From positions 1 to 53,864 of the forward strand of contig CACBIM010000013.1 in assembly GCA_902539295.1 (NCBI GenBank): a DNA stretch of 53,864 nt. Reading direction: 5' to 3'. The position numbers and the translations under genes were made by a program. The DNA comes from an uncultured SAR116 cluster alpha proteobacterium (lineage in GTDB: Bacteria; Pseudomonadota; Alphaproteobacteria; Puniceispirillales; GCA-002684695). The notes under the pieces were generated by a model, which saw only the letters and a program-made list of their open reading frames with translations, did no database searches and was not told the DNA's origin. Positions 36,400-46,560 of the stretch are shown one piece after another (position 1 is the first letter of the stretch; every line of letters begins with the position of its first letter).

Positions 36400-37316
36400 T
36401 TATTCACCATGTCTACAAAAATCTCTTCTAACGATGTTTGACTGGTACTTAAGTCTGCTAGTTTTATATCTGCCTTTTTAATATCCATTAACAAACTTGT
36501 AATTCCTGTACTTTCATCATTGCTTTTATAATTAAAGGCTAACTTTTCCCCATTATTTAAAAGTTGAAGATGGTAAGAAGAAAGAGATTTCGGTATAGAT
36601 TTAATTTTGGAGGCAAGTTCAATTGTTAGAGTTTTTGAACCCATCTTACTTAGTAGTTCTTTTTTTTCTTCAACTAATAGCAATTCGCCATTATTGATAA
36701 TTCCAACTCTATCTGCTATTGCTTCAGCTTCCTCAATATAGTGTGTAGTTAAGATAATTGTAGCACCATCTTTTTTAAGGTTTTTAATTATTTCCCACAT
36801 TTCTTTTCTTAATTCTACGTCTACACCTGCAGAGGGTTCATCTAAAAAAAGTATTTGAGGTTCATGGCTTAACGCTTTTGCAATCAAAACTCTTCTTTTC
36901 ATCCCACCGGACAATTCCATTATCTTTGTATTTCTTTTTTCCCAAAGTGATAACTGTTTTATTAAATTTTCAATAAGTATTTTGTTACCTTTTTTCCCAA
37001 ATAATCCTCGACTAAATTTAATTGAATTAGAAACAGTTTCAAAAGACTCTAATGTGAGTTCTTGCGGAACTAATCCAATCATACTTCTTGTTTTCCTATA
37101 ATCATCAACTACGTCTAATCCATTAACTTTAATTTTGCCAGAAGATGGGCTCACAATTCCACAAATCATTGAAATTAGTGTTGTTTTTCCAGCACCATTA
37201 GGCCCTAAAAGAGCGATAATTTCACCTTCTTTAATATTAAGGGATAAATTTTTAACTGCGTGTTCACCAGTTGCAAAAACCTTGTTAACTTCATCAATTT
37301 CAATAATGGTGCTCAT
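36396..37316 (-). CDS. ABC transporter ATPase (ABC-2 export type)
   Basis: A 306-residue ATPase partner of the permease it overlaps by 4 bases. Walker A is GPNGAGKTT near residue 38, the signature is LSGGMKRR, Walker B is [11 protein letters not shown], and the H-loop is [10 protein letters not shown]. The C-terminus has a short extension typical of CcmA/YadG ATPases. It begins 4 bases after the BisC-type gene, and that gene may drive its transcription. Confidence 0.92.
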   Translation of the reverse strand: MSTIIEIDEVNKVFATGEHAVKNLSLNIKEGEIIALLGPNGAGKTTLISMICGIVSPSSGKIKVNGLDVVDDYRKTRSMIGLVPQELTLESFETVSNSIKFSRGLFGKKGNKILIENLIKQLSLWEKRNTKIMELSGGMKRRVLIAKALSHEPQILFLDEPSAGVDVELRKEMWEIIKNLKKDGATIILTTHYIEEAEAIADRVGIINNGELLLVEEKKELLSKMGSKTLTIELASKIKSIPKSLSSYHLQLLNNGEKLAFNYKSNDESTGITSLLMDIKKADIKLADLSTSQTSLEEIFVDMVNK

Positions 37317-37320
37317 TAAA

Positions 37321-39579
37321 TTAATCTATTTTTTTAATATTTACTAAACTTGTATGAGCACTAGGGCCCTGGCCTAATCTGGATGTGCCCTTGTCAAAAG
37401 TTAAAACATTTGGATTGCCCTGTTTTTCTAATCCATGATTATCCGTTTCAAACCAAGCACCTGTAGGTAAGGATATAACTTTTTCTCTTATATTATCAGT
37501 TAGAAGAGAACGTGCTAAACATGAGCCTCTACTATTAAAGATTTTTATTATTTCGCCATTTGTAATTTTTAATTTTTTAGCATCATTTATATTGATAAGA
37601 ACTGGGGTCGGTCTTTCATTTGGAACATCTGCAATAGCGCATTCTAATTGACTATGCAGTTTGTCATTTGGTTGTGGGGAAACAATATGGAAGGGATATT
37701 CAGTATTTTTTGGAGATCCTAACCATTCATCAGGTTCAACCCATATAGGATGCCCAGGACATTCTTCATATCCAAAACTTTCAATCTTTTCAGAAAATAT
37801 TTCTATTTTTCCTGATACTGTTTGTAGTTTATTTTGTTCTGGGCTTTTTCTGAAGTCTACGAATGGCTTAGCCGCAAATTCTTTACCGACTGTAGGAAGT
37901 TTAAACCAGTTTTTGTCTTTAAGTTCATCCAAACTCGGACAATCTACATCTGAGCTATTTAAAAAACTTCGAAACTCATTATACAATTTGTTAATCCATT
38001 CTCCTGCAGTCTTATCTTCTGTAAACTCATTATATGCACCTAATTTTTTCGAGAGTTCAGAAAAAATTTGATAATCATCTTTTGATTTGCCAACAGGATC
38101 GATAAGCTTTGGCATATAAAAAATATAGTTATCACCACCATTTGCCTTACCAATATCTTCCCTTTCATAAGATGTTGTTGAAGGAAAAACTATATCTGCT
38201 CTTTGAGCAGTTGCAGTCCACCAAGGTTCATTTACAATTACAGTATCAGGATTTTTCCAAGCTTGATGAAGAGTATTTAAATCTTGGTGGTGATGAAAAG
38301 GGTTTCCACCACACCAATATATTAATTTAATATCAGGATAAATTCTTTCTTCTCCATTAAATTCATAACTTGTATTTGGCTTGTTAAGCATATCAGCAAT
38401 TCTTGCAACTGGAATAAAATCAGAAACATTGTTTTTACCTTTAGGTAAAGATAGGCCGCCAAAGTTTTTAATAGGTATTCCTACACCACCTATTGCTCCG
38501 TAGCCAAAACCTATCCCCCCACCAGGCAGACCTATCTGCCCAAGCATTGCTGCAAGTGTAGTAGCCATCCAATACGGTTGCTCGCCATTTTGAGCTCTTT
38601 GTAAAGACCAAGCTACTGTAATAAGTGTTCTTTCTTTAGAAATTTTTCTTGCAATAGATTTTATTTGATCTGCACTTACGCCACATATTTTTTCAGCCCA
38701 CTCTGCATTTTTAGGCTTACTATCATTTTCTCCAAGCAAATACATTTTAAATTTTTCATAACCAACTGTGTATTTTTTTAAAAATGCTCTATCCAAAAGA
38801 TTATTAGTCTCTAACTCAAATGCCAACCCAAGCATAAAAGCTGTATCCGTGCCAGGAATAATAGACAACCAATTTGCTCCATCTGGTGCATCAGCTTTTT
38901 GAGGGCTTATATTAATTAAATTGATGCCTTTATTAAGAAATTTTTTAAACCACAAATCATTCTCATGCCTAGTACTACCACCCATACTAACTTTTGAATT
39001 ATTTGGATTAATACCACCAAACATTAAAATATTTTTCGTATTTTCTTCGATAGTTGGCCAAGTATTTTGGAAATTAAAAATTAAATTTAAAAAATTGATT
39101 CCAAGAATATGTGGAATAATAACTTGTGCCGCAGCGGTACTGTAACTCCCAAAAGCACCTACAAAGCCACCAATTGAATTTAAAAATCTTTGAAGTTGCG
39201 TTTGTGCATGGTGAAATTTCCCCGCACTAGACCAACCATAAGATCCTCCATATATTGATTGGTTCCCAAATTTTTCTTTTACTCTGGAAATTTCCTCAGC
39301 GGCAATTTCAATTGCCTCATCCCAAGGCACTTCCTGAAATTCATCATCACCCCTTAAATTTTTATTTCGAGTTTCTTTATTTCTTAACCATCCTTTTCTA
39401 ATATGAGGTAATTTGACTCTTGTCTCATGATAAACAGCATTTGGGATAAATTTAGATATATCATTTGGGTTCAAATCTTCCTCAAATGGCTTAGTTGAGA
39501 TTAACTTGCCATTCTCGATTATTGCTTCAAAAGCCCCCCAATGGCTTGAAGTAATTTTTTTTATTTGCTCGTTACCCAA
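37321..39579 (-). CDS. Molybdopterin S/N-oxide reductase, BisC/TorA-DMSO family
   Basis: A 752-residue molybdenum enzyme of the DMSO-reductase family. SYGWSSAGKFHHAQTQLQRF and GSYSTAAAQVIIPHILG are typical of BisC/TorA/DorA. Ser147 in GSYSTAAA is the expected Mo ligand, so it is a Ser enzyme, not a Sec or Cys formate dehydrogenase. Downstream parts are NEPWWTATAQRADIVFPSTT and the C-terminal molydop_binding domain. No N-terminal iron-sulfur Cys motif and no Tat signal are seen, so the enzyme is probably cytosolic, as for BisC. Start is TTG at 39579. It would reduce biotin, methionine or other sulfoxides or N-oxides. It lies downstream of the GMC enzyme. Confidence 0.88.
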   Translation of the reverse strand: MGNEQIKKITSSHWGAFEAIIENGKLISTKPFEEDLNPNDISKFIPNAVYHETRVKLPHIRKGWLRNKETRNKNLRGDDEFQEVPWDEAIEIAAEEISRVKEKFGNQSIYGGSYGWSSAGKFHHAQTQLQRFLNSIGGFVGAFGSYSTAAAQVIIPHILGINFLNLIFNFQNTWPTIEENTKNILMFGGINPNNSKVSMGGSTRHENDLWFKKFLNKGINLINISPQKADAPDGANWLSIIPGTDTAFMLGLAFELETNNLLDRAFLKKYTVGYEKFKMYLLGENDSKPKNAEWAEKICGVSADQIKSIARKISKERTLITVAWSLQRAQNGEQPYWMATTLAAMLGQIGLPGGGIGFGYGAIGGVGIPIKNFGGLSLPKGKNNVSDFIPVARIADMLNKPNTSYEFNGEERIYPDIKLIYWCGGNPFHHHQDLNTLHQAWKNPDTVIVNEPWWTATAQRADIVFPSTTSYEREDIGKANGGDNYIFYMPKLIDPVGKSKDDYQIFSELSKKLGAYNEFTEDKTAGEWINKLYNEFRSFLNSSDVDCPSLDELKDKNWFKLPTVGKEFAAKPFVDFRKSPEQNKLQTVSGKIEIFSEKIESFGYEECPGHPIWVEPDEWLGSPKNTEYPFHIVSPQPNDKLHSQLECAIADVPNERPTPVLININDAKKLKITNGEIIKIFNSRGSCLARSLLTDNIREKVISLPTGAWFETDNHGLEKQGNPNVLTFDKGTSRLGQGPSAHTSLVNIKKID

Positions 39580-39615
39580 TTGCTTGTTCCTTACAATAAT
39601 ATCGATAAAGAATAT

Positions 39616-41283
39616 TTAAACATTTTGAAAGTGAAATTTAGCATTTATTGGTTTTAAAGGTTTTTTTCCCAATATAAAATCAGATGCTTTTTCAGCAATC
39701 ATTTGCGTTGGTGCATTCAAATTTCCACTAACAACTTTAGGCATAATAGAAGCGTCTACTACGTACAAATTTTCAAAGCCATGGACTTTTAGTTTTTCAT
39801 CTACTACTGCGTCAGGCTCATTACCCATTTTACATGTCCCCGATGGATGGTAATCTGTAATTGCAGTCTCACGAATCCAGTTATCAATTTCTGAATTACT
39901 TTTAACGTCAGGAGAAGGTTTAATTCTTTTACCTCTAAATTCATCAAAGGCTGGCTGAGAAATTAATTCAATCATTTTTTTAAATGCTTCTCTTAATTCC
40001 TTTAAATCATGTGGATGAGAAAGATAATTAAAAAATGAATTTGGGGTTTCATAAGGATTATTGGATTTGAGTTGAACAGAGCCTTTGCTTTTTGGCCTTA
40101 ACTGATCACACTGAAGAAGAAAGCCTTGAGAAAGGATAATTTTTCTGCCTTCATATTTATTAAATGCAGGTGCAAAATGATACTGTAAATTAGGATATTT
40201 TACATTGTGATTTCCAAAAATCTGTCCACCCATCTCCCATATATTAGATGCTACAATACCTTTTCTTGTTAATAACCATTTAAGGCCTGCAAAAAGTTTT
40301 TGGTGAGGTTGAGTAATTTTATGAATAGTTATATTTTTAGTACACTCAAAACCAGTTGCAACAAGTAAATGATCTTGTAAATTTTTTCCTACGCCAGATA
40401 GGTTTTCTCTTGCTTCAATATCCATTGATCGAAGATGGTCTGCTGGACCTATCCCAGATAACATCAAAATTTGTGGTGATTTAATCGCTCCACAACTTAC
40501 AATTACTGAATTGCTTGAATAAACCTCTTGAACTTCACCGTTATTGTCAAATTCAACCCCAAAAGCTTTTCCATTTTTGTGTAAAATTTTTCTAGTAAAT
40601 GCTTCTGTAATAAGAGTTACATTGGGCCTTTTTAAAGCTGGTCTGAGATGTGCTGTAGCAGCGCTACACCTCATTCCGTTTTTTGTTGTACTATCTAGTC
40701 TCGATATGCCTTCAGGTTTAAAACCATTTAAATCTTCGGATGTGCCTTGTCCAGATTGATCACCTGCCTCAATTAAAGCATCAAATAAAGGATTTTGTAA
40801 TCTACCTTTTGTTACTCCTAATGGACCACTTGCTCCACGCCACTCGCTTTCTCCTCGATCAGAACTTTCACATCTCTTAAAATAGGGTAGGCATTTATCA
40901 AATGACCATTCTTTCAAACCATATTTTGTAGACCAGTTATCATAATCTAATGGGTGGCCTCTCATATAGACCATTGAATTTATTGATGAAGATCCTCCTA
41001 TTATTTTACCTCTCGGCAATTCAAGTTCTCTATTATGACAATTAGGTTCAACTACAGTTTTATAATTCCAATTAATTTGAGGATTTTTGTATGCATGGTA
41101 TACACCAGCTGGCATATGAATTAAAAGTGACTCTATTGGCCTTAAGATATTCACATCCATAGGACCAGCTTCTAAAATCAGAACTGTGTTATTTGGATCT
41201 TCAGACAGTCTGTTAGCTAAAACACAACCTGCAGATCCTGCACCTAAAATAATGTAATCGTATTCTTTTTTATTAGTGTTCAA
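39616..41283 (-). CDS. GMC oxidoreductase, choline-dehydrogenase-like
   Basis: A 555-residue GMC flavoenzyme, close to BetA in length. The FAD motif YIILGAGSAGCVLANRL is at residues about 10-26, then ELPRGKIIGGSSSINSMVYMRG. The catalytic His is in DYHPSGTCKMG and Asn in VSGNLNAPTQMIAEKASD. Start is TTG at 41283 with AAAGG upstream. The position in an operon with ProXVW and a homocysteine methyltransferase favours a choline or related methylated alcohol as substrate. No betaine-aldehyde dehydrogenase is in the window, so the choline assignment is tentative. Confidence 0.82.
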   Translation of the reverse strand: MNTNKKEYDYIILGAGSAGCVLANRLSEDPNNTVLILEAGPMDVNILRPIESLLIHMPAGVYHAYKNPQINWNYKTVVEPNCHNRELELPRGKIIGGSSSINSMVYMRGHPLDYDNWSTKYGLKEWSFDKCLPYFKRCESSDRGESEWRGASGPLGVTKGRLQNPLFDALIEAGDQSGQGTSEDLNGFKPEGISRLDSTTKNGMRCSAATAHLRPALKRPNVTLITEAFTRKILHKNGKAFGVEFDNNGEVQEVYSSNSVIVSCGAIKSPQILMLSGIGPADHLRSMDIEARENLSGVGKNLQDHLLVATGFECTKNITIHKITQPHQKLFAGLKWLLTRKGIVASNIWEMGGQIFGNHNVKYPNLQYHFAPAFNKYEGRKIILSQGFLLQCDQLRPKSKGSVQLKSNNPYETPNSFFNYLSHPHDLKELREAFKKMIELISQPAFDEFRGKRIKPSPDVKSNSEIDNWIRETAITDYHPSGTCKMGNEPDAVVDEKLKVHGFENLYVVDASIMPKVVSGNLNAPTQMIAEKASDFILGKKPLKPINAKFHFQNV

Positions 41284-41300
41284 ATTAGACCTTTAAAACC

Positions 41301-42290
41301 TTATTTAAATTTATTAATCAAACTTTTTAAATGATTATCGGTAACCCCACAACATCCACCAATAATTTTTATCCTATTATCTATTAAGTTAGAGCAGTTT
41401 TCTGCAAATTCATCCTCTGTAGCTGTAATAATTGCTCCTCCCGTTGATGTATCAAACAAATGTATTTCTGGGTAAAACATAATAGGTCCACTCCACTTAT
41501 CTTTTAAAACCTCCAAGCCTAATTTTGAATCTTCAAACCAACTATGCATTATACCATATACATCCCCTCCTATTGAAGTTAACTCGTCTATTATATCAAC
41601 TAAGGGAATGATTTTATCTTCTGGGAGAAATTTTGGATTTTCCACAATTTTTGTTTTGTCATAGATTAAAGACTCAGTTTTTTCAGCTCCATAATTTCTC
41701 CCTATAATTGTCTGATCGTGTTTACTTATGCAACAGCTTAAGCCAACCCATACAGGCAAACCAGTTTCTAAAGCAACGTTGAGTAATATTTTTGAATGGT
41801 CAATGTCTAAGAGCATTTCTAGTAATAAAACATCAACTCCTTCGTTTAATAAAATTTTTGCCATTTCTTTATAATTTTTCTCTTCATCACTTAATGAAGG
41901 CAAAAACCTTGGATCAGGCCTATATTCATTTTCTGACAACGCAAAAAAATTAGTCATACTTCCTGCAATTAAAACTTTATTTTCTTTATTAGTATTTTTG
42001 ACTGCCTGTTTTGCAAGTTTTACAGCTGCTTGATTTATAGCTAAGGTTTTATCTTCCACTCCAGGGCCTTGAAGTGTATGACGGCATGTAGCAAATGTGT
42101 TTGTAGTTATAATGTCACATCCTGCATTAATAAATCCTTCATGAACTTTCAAAACAACATCAGGTGAATATATATTAGCTAAAGCACCCCAAGCATTACT
42201 CATTTTTCCACCAAGTCTTTCAACCTCAGAACCAGTGCCCCCATCAATGAAAATTTTATTTTTACTTTCTAGGAAATTTGAGATGTCCAT
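41301..42290 (-). CDS. Homocysteine S-methyltransferase family protein (BHMT-like)
   Basis: A 329-residue protein with the Hcy-binding barrel. FIDGGTGSEVERLGG is the N-terminal signature, and the zinc-binding Cys lie in GLSCCISK and in IIGGCCGVTDNHLKSL. The family transfers a methyl from betaine, S-methylmethionine or a related donor to homocysteine. It is 17 bases from the GMC gene and 47 from proW, in an operon with a ProU-type importer. A betaine-like or sulfonium donor is therefore likely, but the family alone does not identify it. Confidence 0.88.
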   Translation of the reverse strand: MDISNFLESKNKIFIDGGTGSEVERLGGKMSNAWGALANIYSPDVVLKVHEGFINAGCDIITTNTFATCRHTLQGPGVEDKTLAINQAAVKLAKQAVKNTNKENKVLIAGSMTNFFALSENEYRPDPRFLPSLSDEEKNYKEMAKILLNEGVDVLLLEMLLDIDHSKILLNVALETGLPVWVGLSCCISKHDQTIIGRNYGAEKTESLIYDKTKIVENPKFLPEDKIIPLVDIIDELTSIGGDVYGIMHSWFEDSKLGLEVLKDKWSGPIMFYPEIHLFDTSTGGAIITATEDEFAENCSNLIDNRIKIIGGCCGVTDNHLKSLINKFK

Positions 42291-42337
42291 ATGATTTTTT
42301 GAGTTAGGATTTTGATATTATAAAAAAGAGTTACAAA

Positions 42338-44401
42338 CTACTGAGTTTTTTTCTCAAGCTTAATTCTCCAAGCCTGGGTTGTTCTATCAAATATAATAGC
42401 GATCAAGGCGATACTCACACCAGAAATCATACCTGTACCAAAATCAGCTTTAGAGAGGCCAATGTAAATTAATTGACCCAAACCTGTGGTTCCTACTAAT
42501 GCAGCAATAACAAGCATTGCAAGACCGAACATAATTGTTTGATTAAGTCCTAACATAATTACGGGCATTGCAAGAGGTATTTTTACCTTCCAAAGAAGTT
42601 GAGCTTGAGAACATCCAATCATTCGGGCAGCTTCAATAACTGTTTCTGGTAAATTTCTTAATCCGTGTTCTGTGTACCTCATTGCTGGCACAAAAGCATA
42701 AGCTATAATAGCTAACAAAGCAGTGAATTCTCCAATTCCAAAAAACATTACAAACGGAATCAAAATCACAAATGACGGCATTGTCTGCATAGTATCATTT
42801 ATAGGTCTCATAAACGCAGATACTTTGTCATTATGAGCAGCCCAAATACCTAAAGATGAACCAAGAATAAATGATATAATCACTGCAATTCCACAAAGGT
42901 AAATAGATAGTAATGCCTGAGGCAAAACACCTGTAAATGTAATAAACAAAAAACTTGCTACAATTGTTAGCGACAGTTTTAAACCACCAATTTTAAACCC
43001 TATTAGACCGTATATCAAAATCAAAGGTAGCCAAGGCATATTTGTAAGACCAAAGTAAATAAAAATTGAAAATAAAACCACTCCAACTGCAACATCTTTA
43101 CTGAATTTAAAAAAACACCATGAAGAAAATAATATCATAATTATAAAATAGGCAGTGATAAGAAAAGGGGTTAATTCAAAACCCCAAGTATAAGGGCTTA
43201 CTGATAATTGTAATCCAATTTTCACTGGCAACATAATAAAGAAAAAAGCAACTTGCTTTAGATAGTCAATTTGTGTTCCAAAATTCAAAATAAATACATC
43301 TAGGCCATTAGAAATAAATTTTGCAGGACTTATAAAATAACTTTCAGGCCATTGATTTAGAATAGGGAAAATAAATGACATAATATAAAAAAATAAAACA
43401 CCAGTTATTGCTAAAAACCAGAACTTGTTACGTCTCAAAAATGATTTTTCTCGGGGTTTGTAAGTTACTGAATTTTTTGCAAGACCAGATGTTATTCTAT
43501 CCAAGATCATTGCAATTAGAGCTATAACAATACCTGCTACCAAACTACCTCCAAATTCAGCTTTTCTCAAATATACTAAAACCTCCCAACCAATATCAGC
43601 TGTTCCGCCAATTATCGATGCAATAATAACCATGCTTAGTGAAGCCATAGTGGTTTGATTAACACCTAAAAGAATTTGCTTCCAAGCAGTAGGTACTCGA
43701 ACCAACCAAAACAATTGTCTACTTGAGGCTCCAGACATAATTCCTGATTCAATAATTTCAGATGGAACTTGGCGCAATCCTAAGATAGTATTTCTTACCA
43801 TAGGCGGGAATGAGTAAATTAAACTAGCTAGTAAGCCAACTGTTGTTCCAAAACCAAATAATAATAAAATTGGTAATAAATAGGCAAAAGCGGGTACAGT
43901 TTGAAGAAAGTCAAGCGTTGGTTTTATAACTTTTTCTGCCCTTTCTGAAAAAAATCCCCAACTCCCTATTGCAAATCCAACAAGCACTGCCATAGGTACA
44001 CTAATTGCCACTAAAGAAAATGAATTCATACTTTCTACCCAGTATCCAATAAGAACCATATAAAAAGTTGCTAATAGAGTAAAAGTTACAAGTCCCCACC
44101 CCGAAGCAATATATGAAACCAAACAGAATAGAAAAACTGTTACCGTCCATGGAAGAAAATGTAAAAGCCATCTCACACCTTTAATTGGCCATTCCAAGAA
44201 CCACGAAATTCCCTTGAAGAACCAGCCAGAGTAGTCAACAACCCACTCCATTCCGGAATTTAAAATAGCAGACAATGGAAAAATAAATTCTTTAGGAAAC
44301 TCTTTTAACCATACAAATTGATTTTGCATTAATAGAAATGAAACCGTAATTGCAATTACAAAAAACCACTGAAATAAATCTAGTTTAAGTAATGTTTTCA
44401 T
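42338..44401 (-). CDS. Double-length glycine-betaine/proline-type ABC permease (ProW-like, fused tandem)
   Basis: A 687-residue permease with two BPD_transp_1 domains in one chain. Each has its own EAA loop: ESGIMSGASSRQLFWLVRVPTA in the first half and EAARMIGCSQAQLLWKVKIPLA in the second. Usual ProW proteins carry one domain of about 300-350 residues. The fused form can build the channel from one polypeptide. It overlaps proV by 4 bases (44398-44401). It lies between the ATPase gene and the homocysteine methyltransferase gene. Confidence 0.88.
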   Translation of the reverse strand: MKTLLKLDLFQWFFVIAITVSFLLMQNQFVWLKEFPKEFIFPLSAILNSGMEWVVDYSGWFFKGISWFLEWPIKGVRWLLHFLPWTVTVFLFCLVSYIASGWGLVTFTLLATFYMVLIGYWVESMNSFSLVAISVPMAVLVGFAIGSWGFFSERAEKVIKPTLDFLQTVPAFAYLLPILLLFGFGTTVGLLASLIYSFPPMVRNTILGLRQVPSEIIESGIMSGASSRQLFWLVRVPTAWKQILLGVNQTTMASLSMVIIASIIGGTADIGWEVLVYLRKAEFGGSLVAGIVIALIAMILDRITSGLAKNSVTYKPREKSFLRRNKFWFLAITGVLFFYIMSFIFPILNQWPESYFISPAKFISNGLDVFILNFGTQIDYLKQVAFFFIMLPVKIGLQLSVSPYTWGFELTPFLITAYFIIMILFSSWCFFKFSKDVAVGVVLFSIFIYFGLTNMPWLPLILIYGLIGFKIGGLKLSLTIVASFLFITFTGVLPQALLSIYLCGIAVIISFILGSSLGIWAAHNDKVSAFMRPINDTMQTMPSFVILIPFVMFFGIGEFTALLAIIAYAFVPAMRYTEHGLRNLPETVIEAARMIGCSQAQLLWKVKIPLAMPVIMLGLNQTIMFGLAMLVIAALVGTTGLGQLIYIGLSKADFGTGMISGVSIALIAIIFDRTTQAWRIKLEKKTQ

Positions 44402-45462
44402 TTTCTATTTTGTACTTTTTTTGAGCCCGCAGATGCCATTACATTGATTACTCCTTGTGGAGTAATAATGCCTAATTCTTTATTTTTATCATCAACAACA
44501 GCTAATCCATTTTTTGAATCAGCAAGCTGAGGGAGTATTTCTTGGATTGGCGTTGTGCTTGAAATTATTTTCATGTTATCAGTGCTGCTTTTTGACTTTT
44601 CAATTAAATCCTCAGCTTTTAAAAATCTTTCAAACGGCACATCCCCTGTAAAGTCTCTAACGTATTCATCAACTGGATTCATCACAATATCAATTGGCCT
44701 TCCAAATTGGACTATAAACCCATCTCTCATTATAGCCATCCTATCAGCAATTCGAAGAGCTTCTACAAAGTCATGAGTAATAAAAACTATCGACTTATTT
44801 AAAACTGATTGAATTTTCATAAACTCATCTTGCATCTGCCTACGAATAAGGGGATCTAATGCGGAAAATGGTTCATCTAGAAACCAAACATCTGGTTCAA
44901 CAATTAATGAACGTGCAATACCAACTCGTTGTTGCTGGCCGCCTGATAATTGTGATGGATAATTTTCTTCTCTGCCTTCAAGGCCTACTAACTCAATAAC
45001 TTTTTTTGCTTTTTCAAAACAGGTGTCTTTGTTGAAATTTTGTATTTTTAGAGGAAAAGCAATATTTTCAATAACATTTAAATGTGGAATTAGCCCAAAA
45101 TTCTGAAACACCATCCCCATTTTATGTCTTCTAATTTCTGTTAATTCTTTAGGTGATTTTTTAAGCAAGTCTTCATTATCTAATATTACTTCTCCTGCTG
45201 TAGGCTCTACTAATCTTGACAAACAGCGAATGATTGTTGATTTTCCAGAGCCAGAGAGGCCCATTATTACAAATATTTCGCCTACATGCACATCAAAGCT
45301 AACATTAGCATTTGCAACGATATGCTCTTTATGGTTCATTTCCTGAGCTAATTTTAAAGGATCTGAAACATTACCATTATTTTTATTGAAAAAGTCATCC
45401 GGGCTTTTCCCGTAGACTTTCCAAACATTTCGACATGATAATTTTATTTCTTTTGATGCCAT
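44398..45462 (-). CDS. Glycine-betaine/proline-type ABC ATPase (ProV-like)
   Basis: A 354-residue ATPase. Walker A is GLSGSGKST, the signature is LSGGQQQR, Walker B is WFLDEP and the H-loop is FITHD. The N-terminal stretch with NVWKVYGKSPDDFF and the C-terminal region with a CBS-like segment (GLAVVDDKNKELGIITPQGVINVM) are the ProV/OpuAA layout, where CBS domains sense ionic strength. Only about one CBS repeat seems present. Translation is coupled to the permease gene by a 4-base overlap. Confidence 0.9.
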   Translation of the reverse strand: MASKEIKLSCRNVWKVYGKSPDDFFNKNNGNVSDPLKLAQEMNHKEHIVANANVSFDVHVGEIFVIMGLSGSGKSTIIRCLSRLVEPTAGEVILDNEDLLKKSPKELTEIRRHKMGMVFQNFGLIPHLNVIENIAFPLKIQNFNKDTCFEKAKKVIELVGLEGREENYPSQLSGGQQQRVGIARSLIVEPDVWFLDEPFSALDPLIRRQMQDEFMKIQSVLNKSIVFITHDFVEALRIADRMAIMRDGFIVQFGRPIDIVMNPVDEYVRDFTGDVPFERFLKAEDLIEKSKSSTDNMKIISSTTPIQEILPQLADSKNGLAVVDDKNKELGIITPQGVINVMASAGSKKVQNRK

Positions 45463-45485
45463 GATTTTTTAATTTAAAAATAAGT

Positions 45486-45514
45486 AAGGAGCGACAATAA
45501 ACTTGTCGCTCCTT
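45486..45514 (-). promoter_or_regulatory. Intergenic hairpin between proX-like and proV-like genes
   Basis: An 11-bp perfect stem, AAGGAGCGACA with TGTCGCTCCTT, surrounds a 7-base loop. It sits in the 71-base gap after the binding-protein stop. On - it is followed by ACTTATTTTTAAATT, a partial T-tract. It may be an attenuator or a 3' protector that keeps binding-protein mRNA more abundant than that of the ATPase and permease. Confidence 0.6.
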
Positions 45515-45533
45515 AGACTAAATTAATATTCGA

Positions 45534-46484
45534 TTAGCTTTTTGCTGCATCAATCCAAGCTTGCCAAACACTCTCGTTGCTGGCAATCCATTCATCAACC
45601 CAAGCCTCTAACTTTTTGCCATTTACATCAATCTCTAACATACCTAGATTTTCGATGTCATTATTTAATGTATAGGCGTCTAAGAATTTAAATGCATGAG
45701 GATATTTTTCCTTAAACTGCTTTGAAGAAATTTTCACAACTTGAGCTTGTTCAAAACCACATGCTGTATCTTTCTTTTGAGTTTCTTCTTCACATGGACC
45801 ATCTACAGGGTTCCATTTAACCCAATTAAATTCTTGTGTAGCAAAAATCCAATGTGGTTGCCAGAACATAGAAATAACTGGCTCTTTTTTCTTAATAGCG
45901 CTTTGAAGTTCAGCAACCATAGCTCCTTCACTTCCACCTGCGATAGGTATAAAAGGCATATCAATCGCTGCAACAACATCTTTAGATCTTGTTCCCCAAT
46001 CTGCTGGATATGTAATTAGCCTACCCTTTGGAAAAGTATCGGCTCTTCCAAAAGCCATTGCACAGTCATAAAGAGCCATATAATTTGGTAAACCTGGACA
46101 TTTTTCTTCCATATATGGAGGATAAATCCATCCTTCTTGAGGTGAAAGTCCTAACTCTCCAACTAGTATGATGTCACCACTAGCTATTCCATCATGATAA
46201 AACTGGTTAACGTTATTGGTCCAAACTTCAGTAACAAAATCTAAATCACCAGCAGCAATAGCTGCAAGCATAGGCAATGCCCCTGCAGAAACATATTCTA
46301 CATTATAGCCCATTTTTTTGAGAACTTCGCCTGCAATTTTTGTTGATACGTGCTGGCCAGTCCAGTCATTTATAACAATTTTAATAGGATCTTTAGACTC
46401 TGGTATACTGCTTGAAAATGCGGAATTTATAGACAGCGTTAGAGAAAAAACCCCAATTAAAAAACCTAAAAATAATTTTTTCAT
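45534..46484 (-). CDS. Periplasmic glycine-betaine-type substrate-binding protein (ProX/OpuAC)
   Basis: A 316-residue binding protein with a signal peptide (KLFLGFLIGVFSLTLSINSAFS). The mature protein begins with KIVINDWTGQHVSTKIAGEVL and has AAIAAGDLDFVTEVWTNN and SMFWQPHWIFATQEFNWV. Trp and Tyr clusters of this kind form the aromatic box for quaternary ammonium or sulfonium groups in OpuAC proteins. It is first of the ProXVW genes, downstream of the GcvT-like gene. Ligand cannot be fixed by sequence alone. Confidence 0.88.
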   Translation of the reverse strand: MKKLFLGFLIGVFSLTLSINSAFSSSIPESKDPIKIVINDWTGQHVSTKIAGEVLKKMGYNVEYVSAGALPMLAAIAAGDLDFVTEVWTNNVNQFYHDGIASGDIILVGELGLSPQEGWIYPPYMEEKCPGLPNYMALYDCAMAFGRADTFPKGRLITYPADWGTRSKDVVAAIDMPFIPIAGGSEGAMVAELQSAIKKKEPVISMFWQPHWIFATQEFNWVKWNPVDGPCEEETQKKDTACGFEQAQVVKISSKQFKEKYPHAFKFLDAYTLNNDIENLGMLEIDVNGKKLEAWVDEWIASNESVWQAWIDAAKS

Positions 46485-46560
46485 ATTTCAGCTTCCCTAT
46501 CAAAAATTAAACTTATTTAATATTTTCAATTAATATTTATAGCTGTCAATAATAATTTAC

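Noticed and set aside
37321-39579. Molybdopterin oxidoreductase as the selenoprotein served by the sel cluster
   Set aside because: The residue at the metal-ligand position is Ser147 in GSYSTAAA, encoded by a normal Ser codon, and there is no in-frame TGA. It belongs to the S/N-oxide reductase group.
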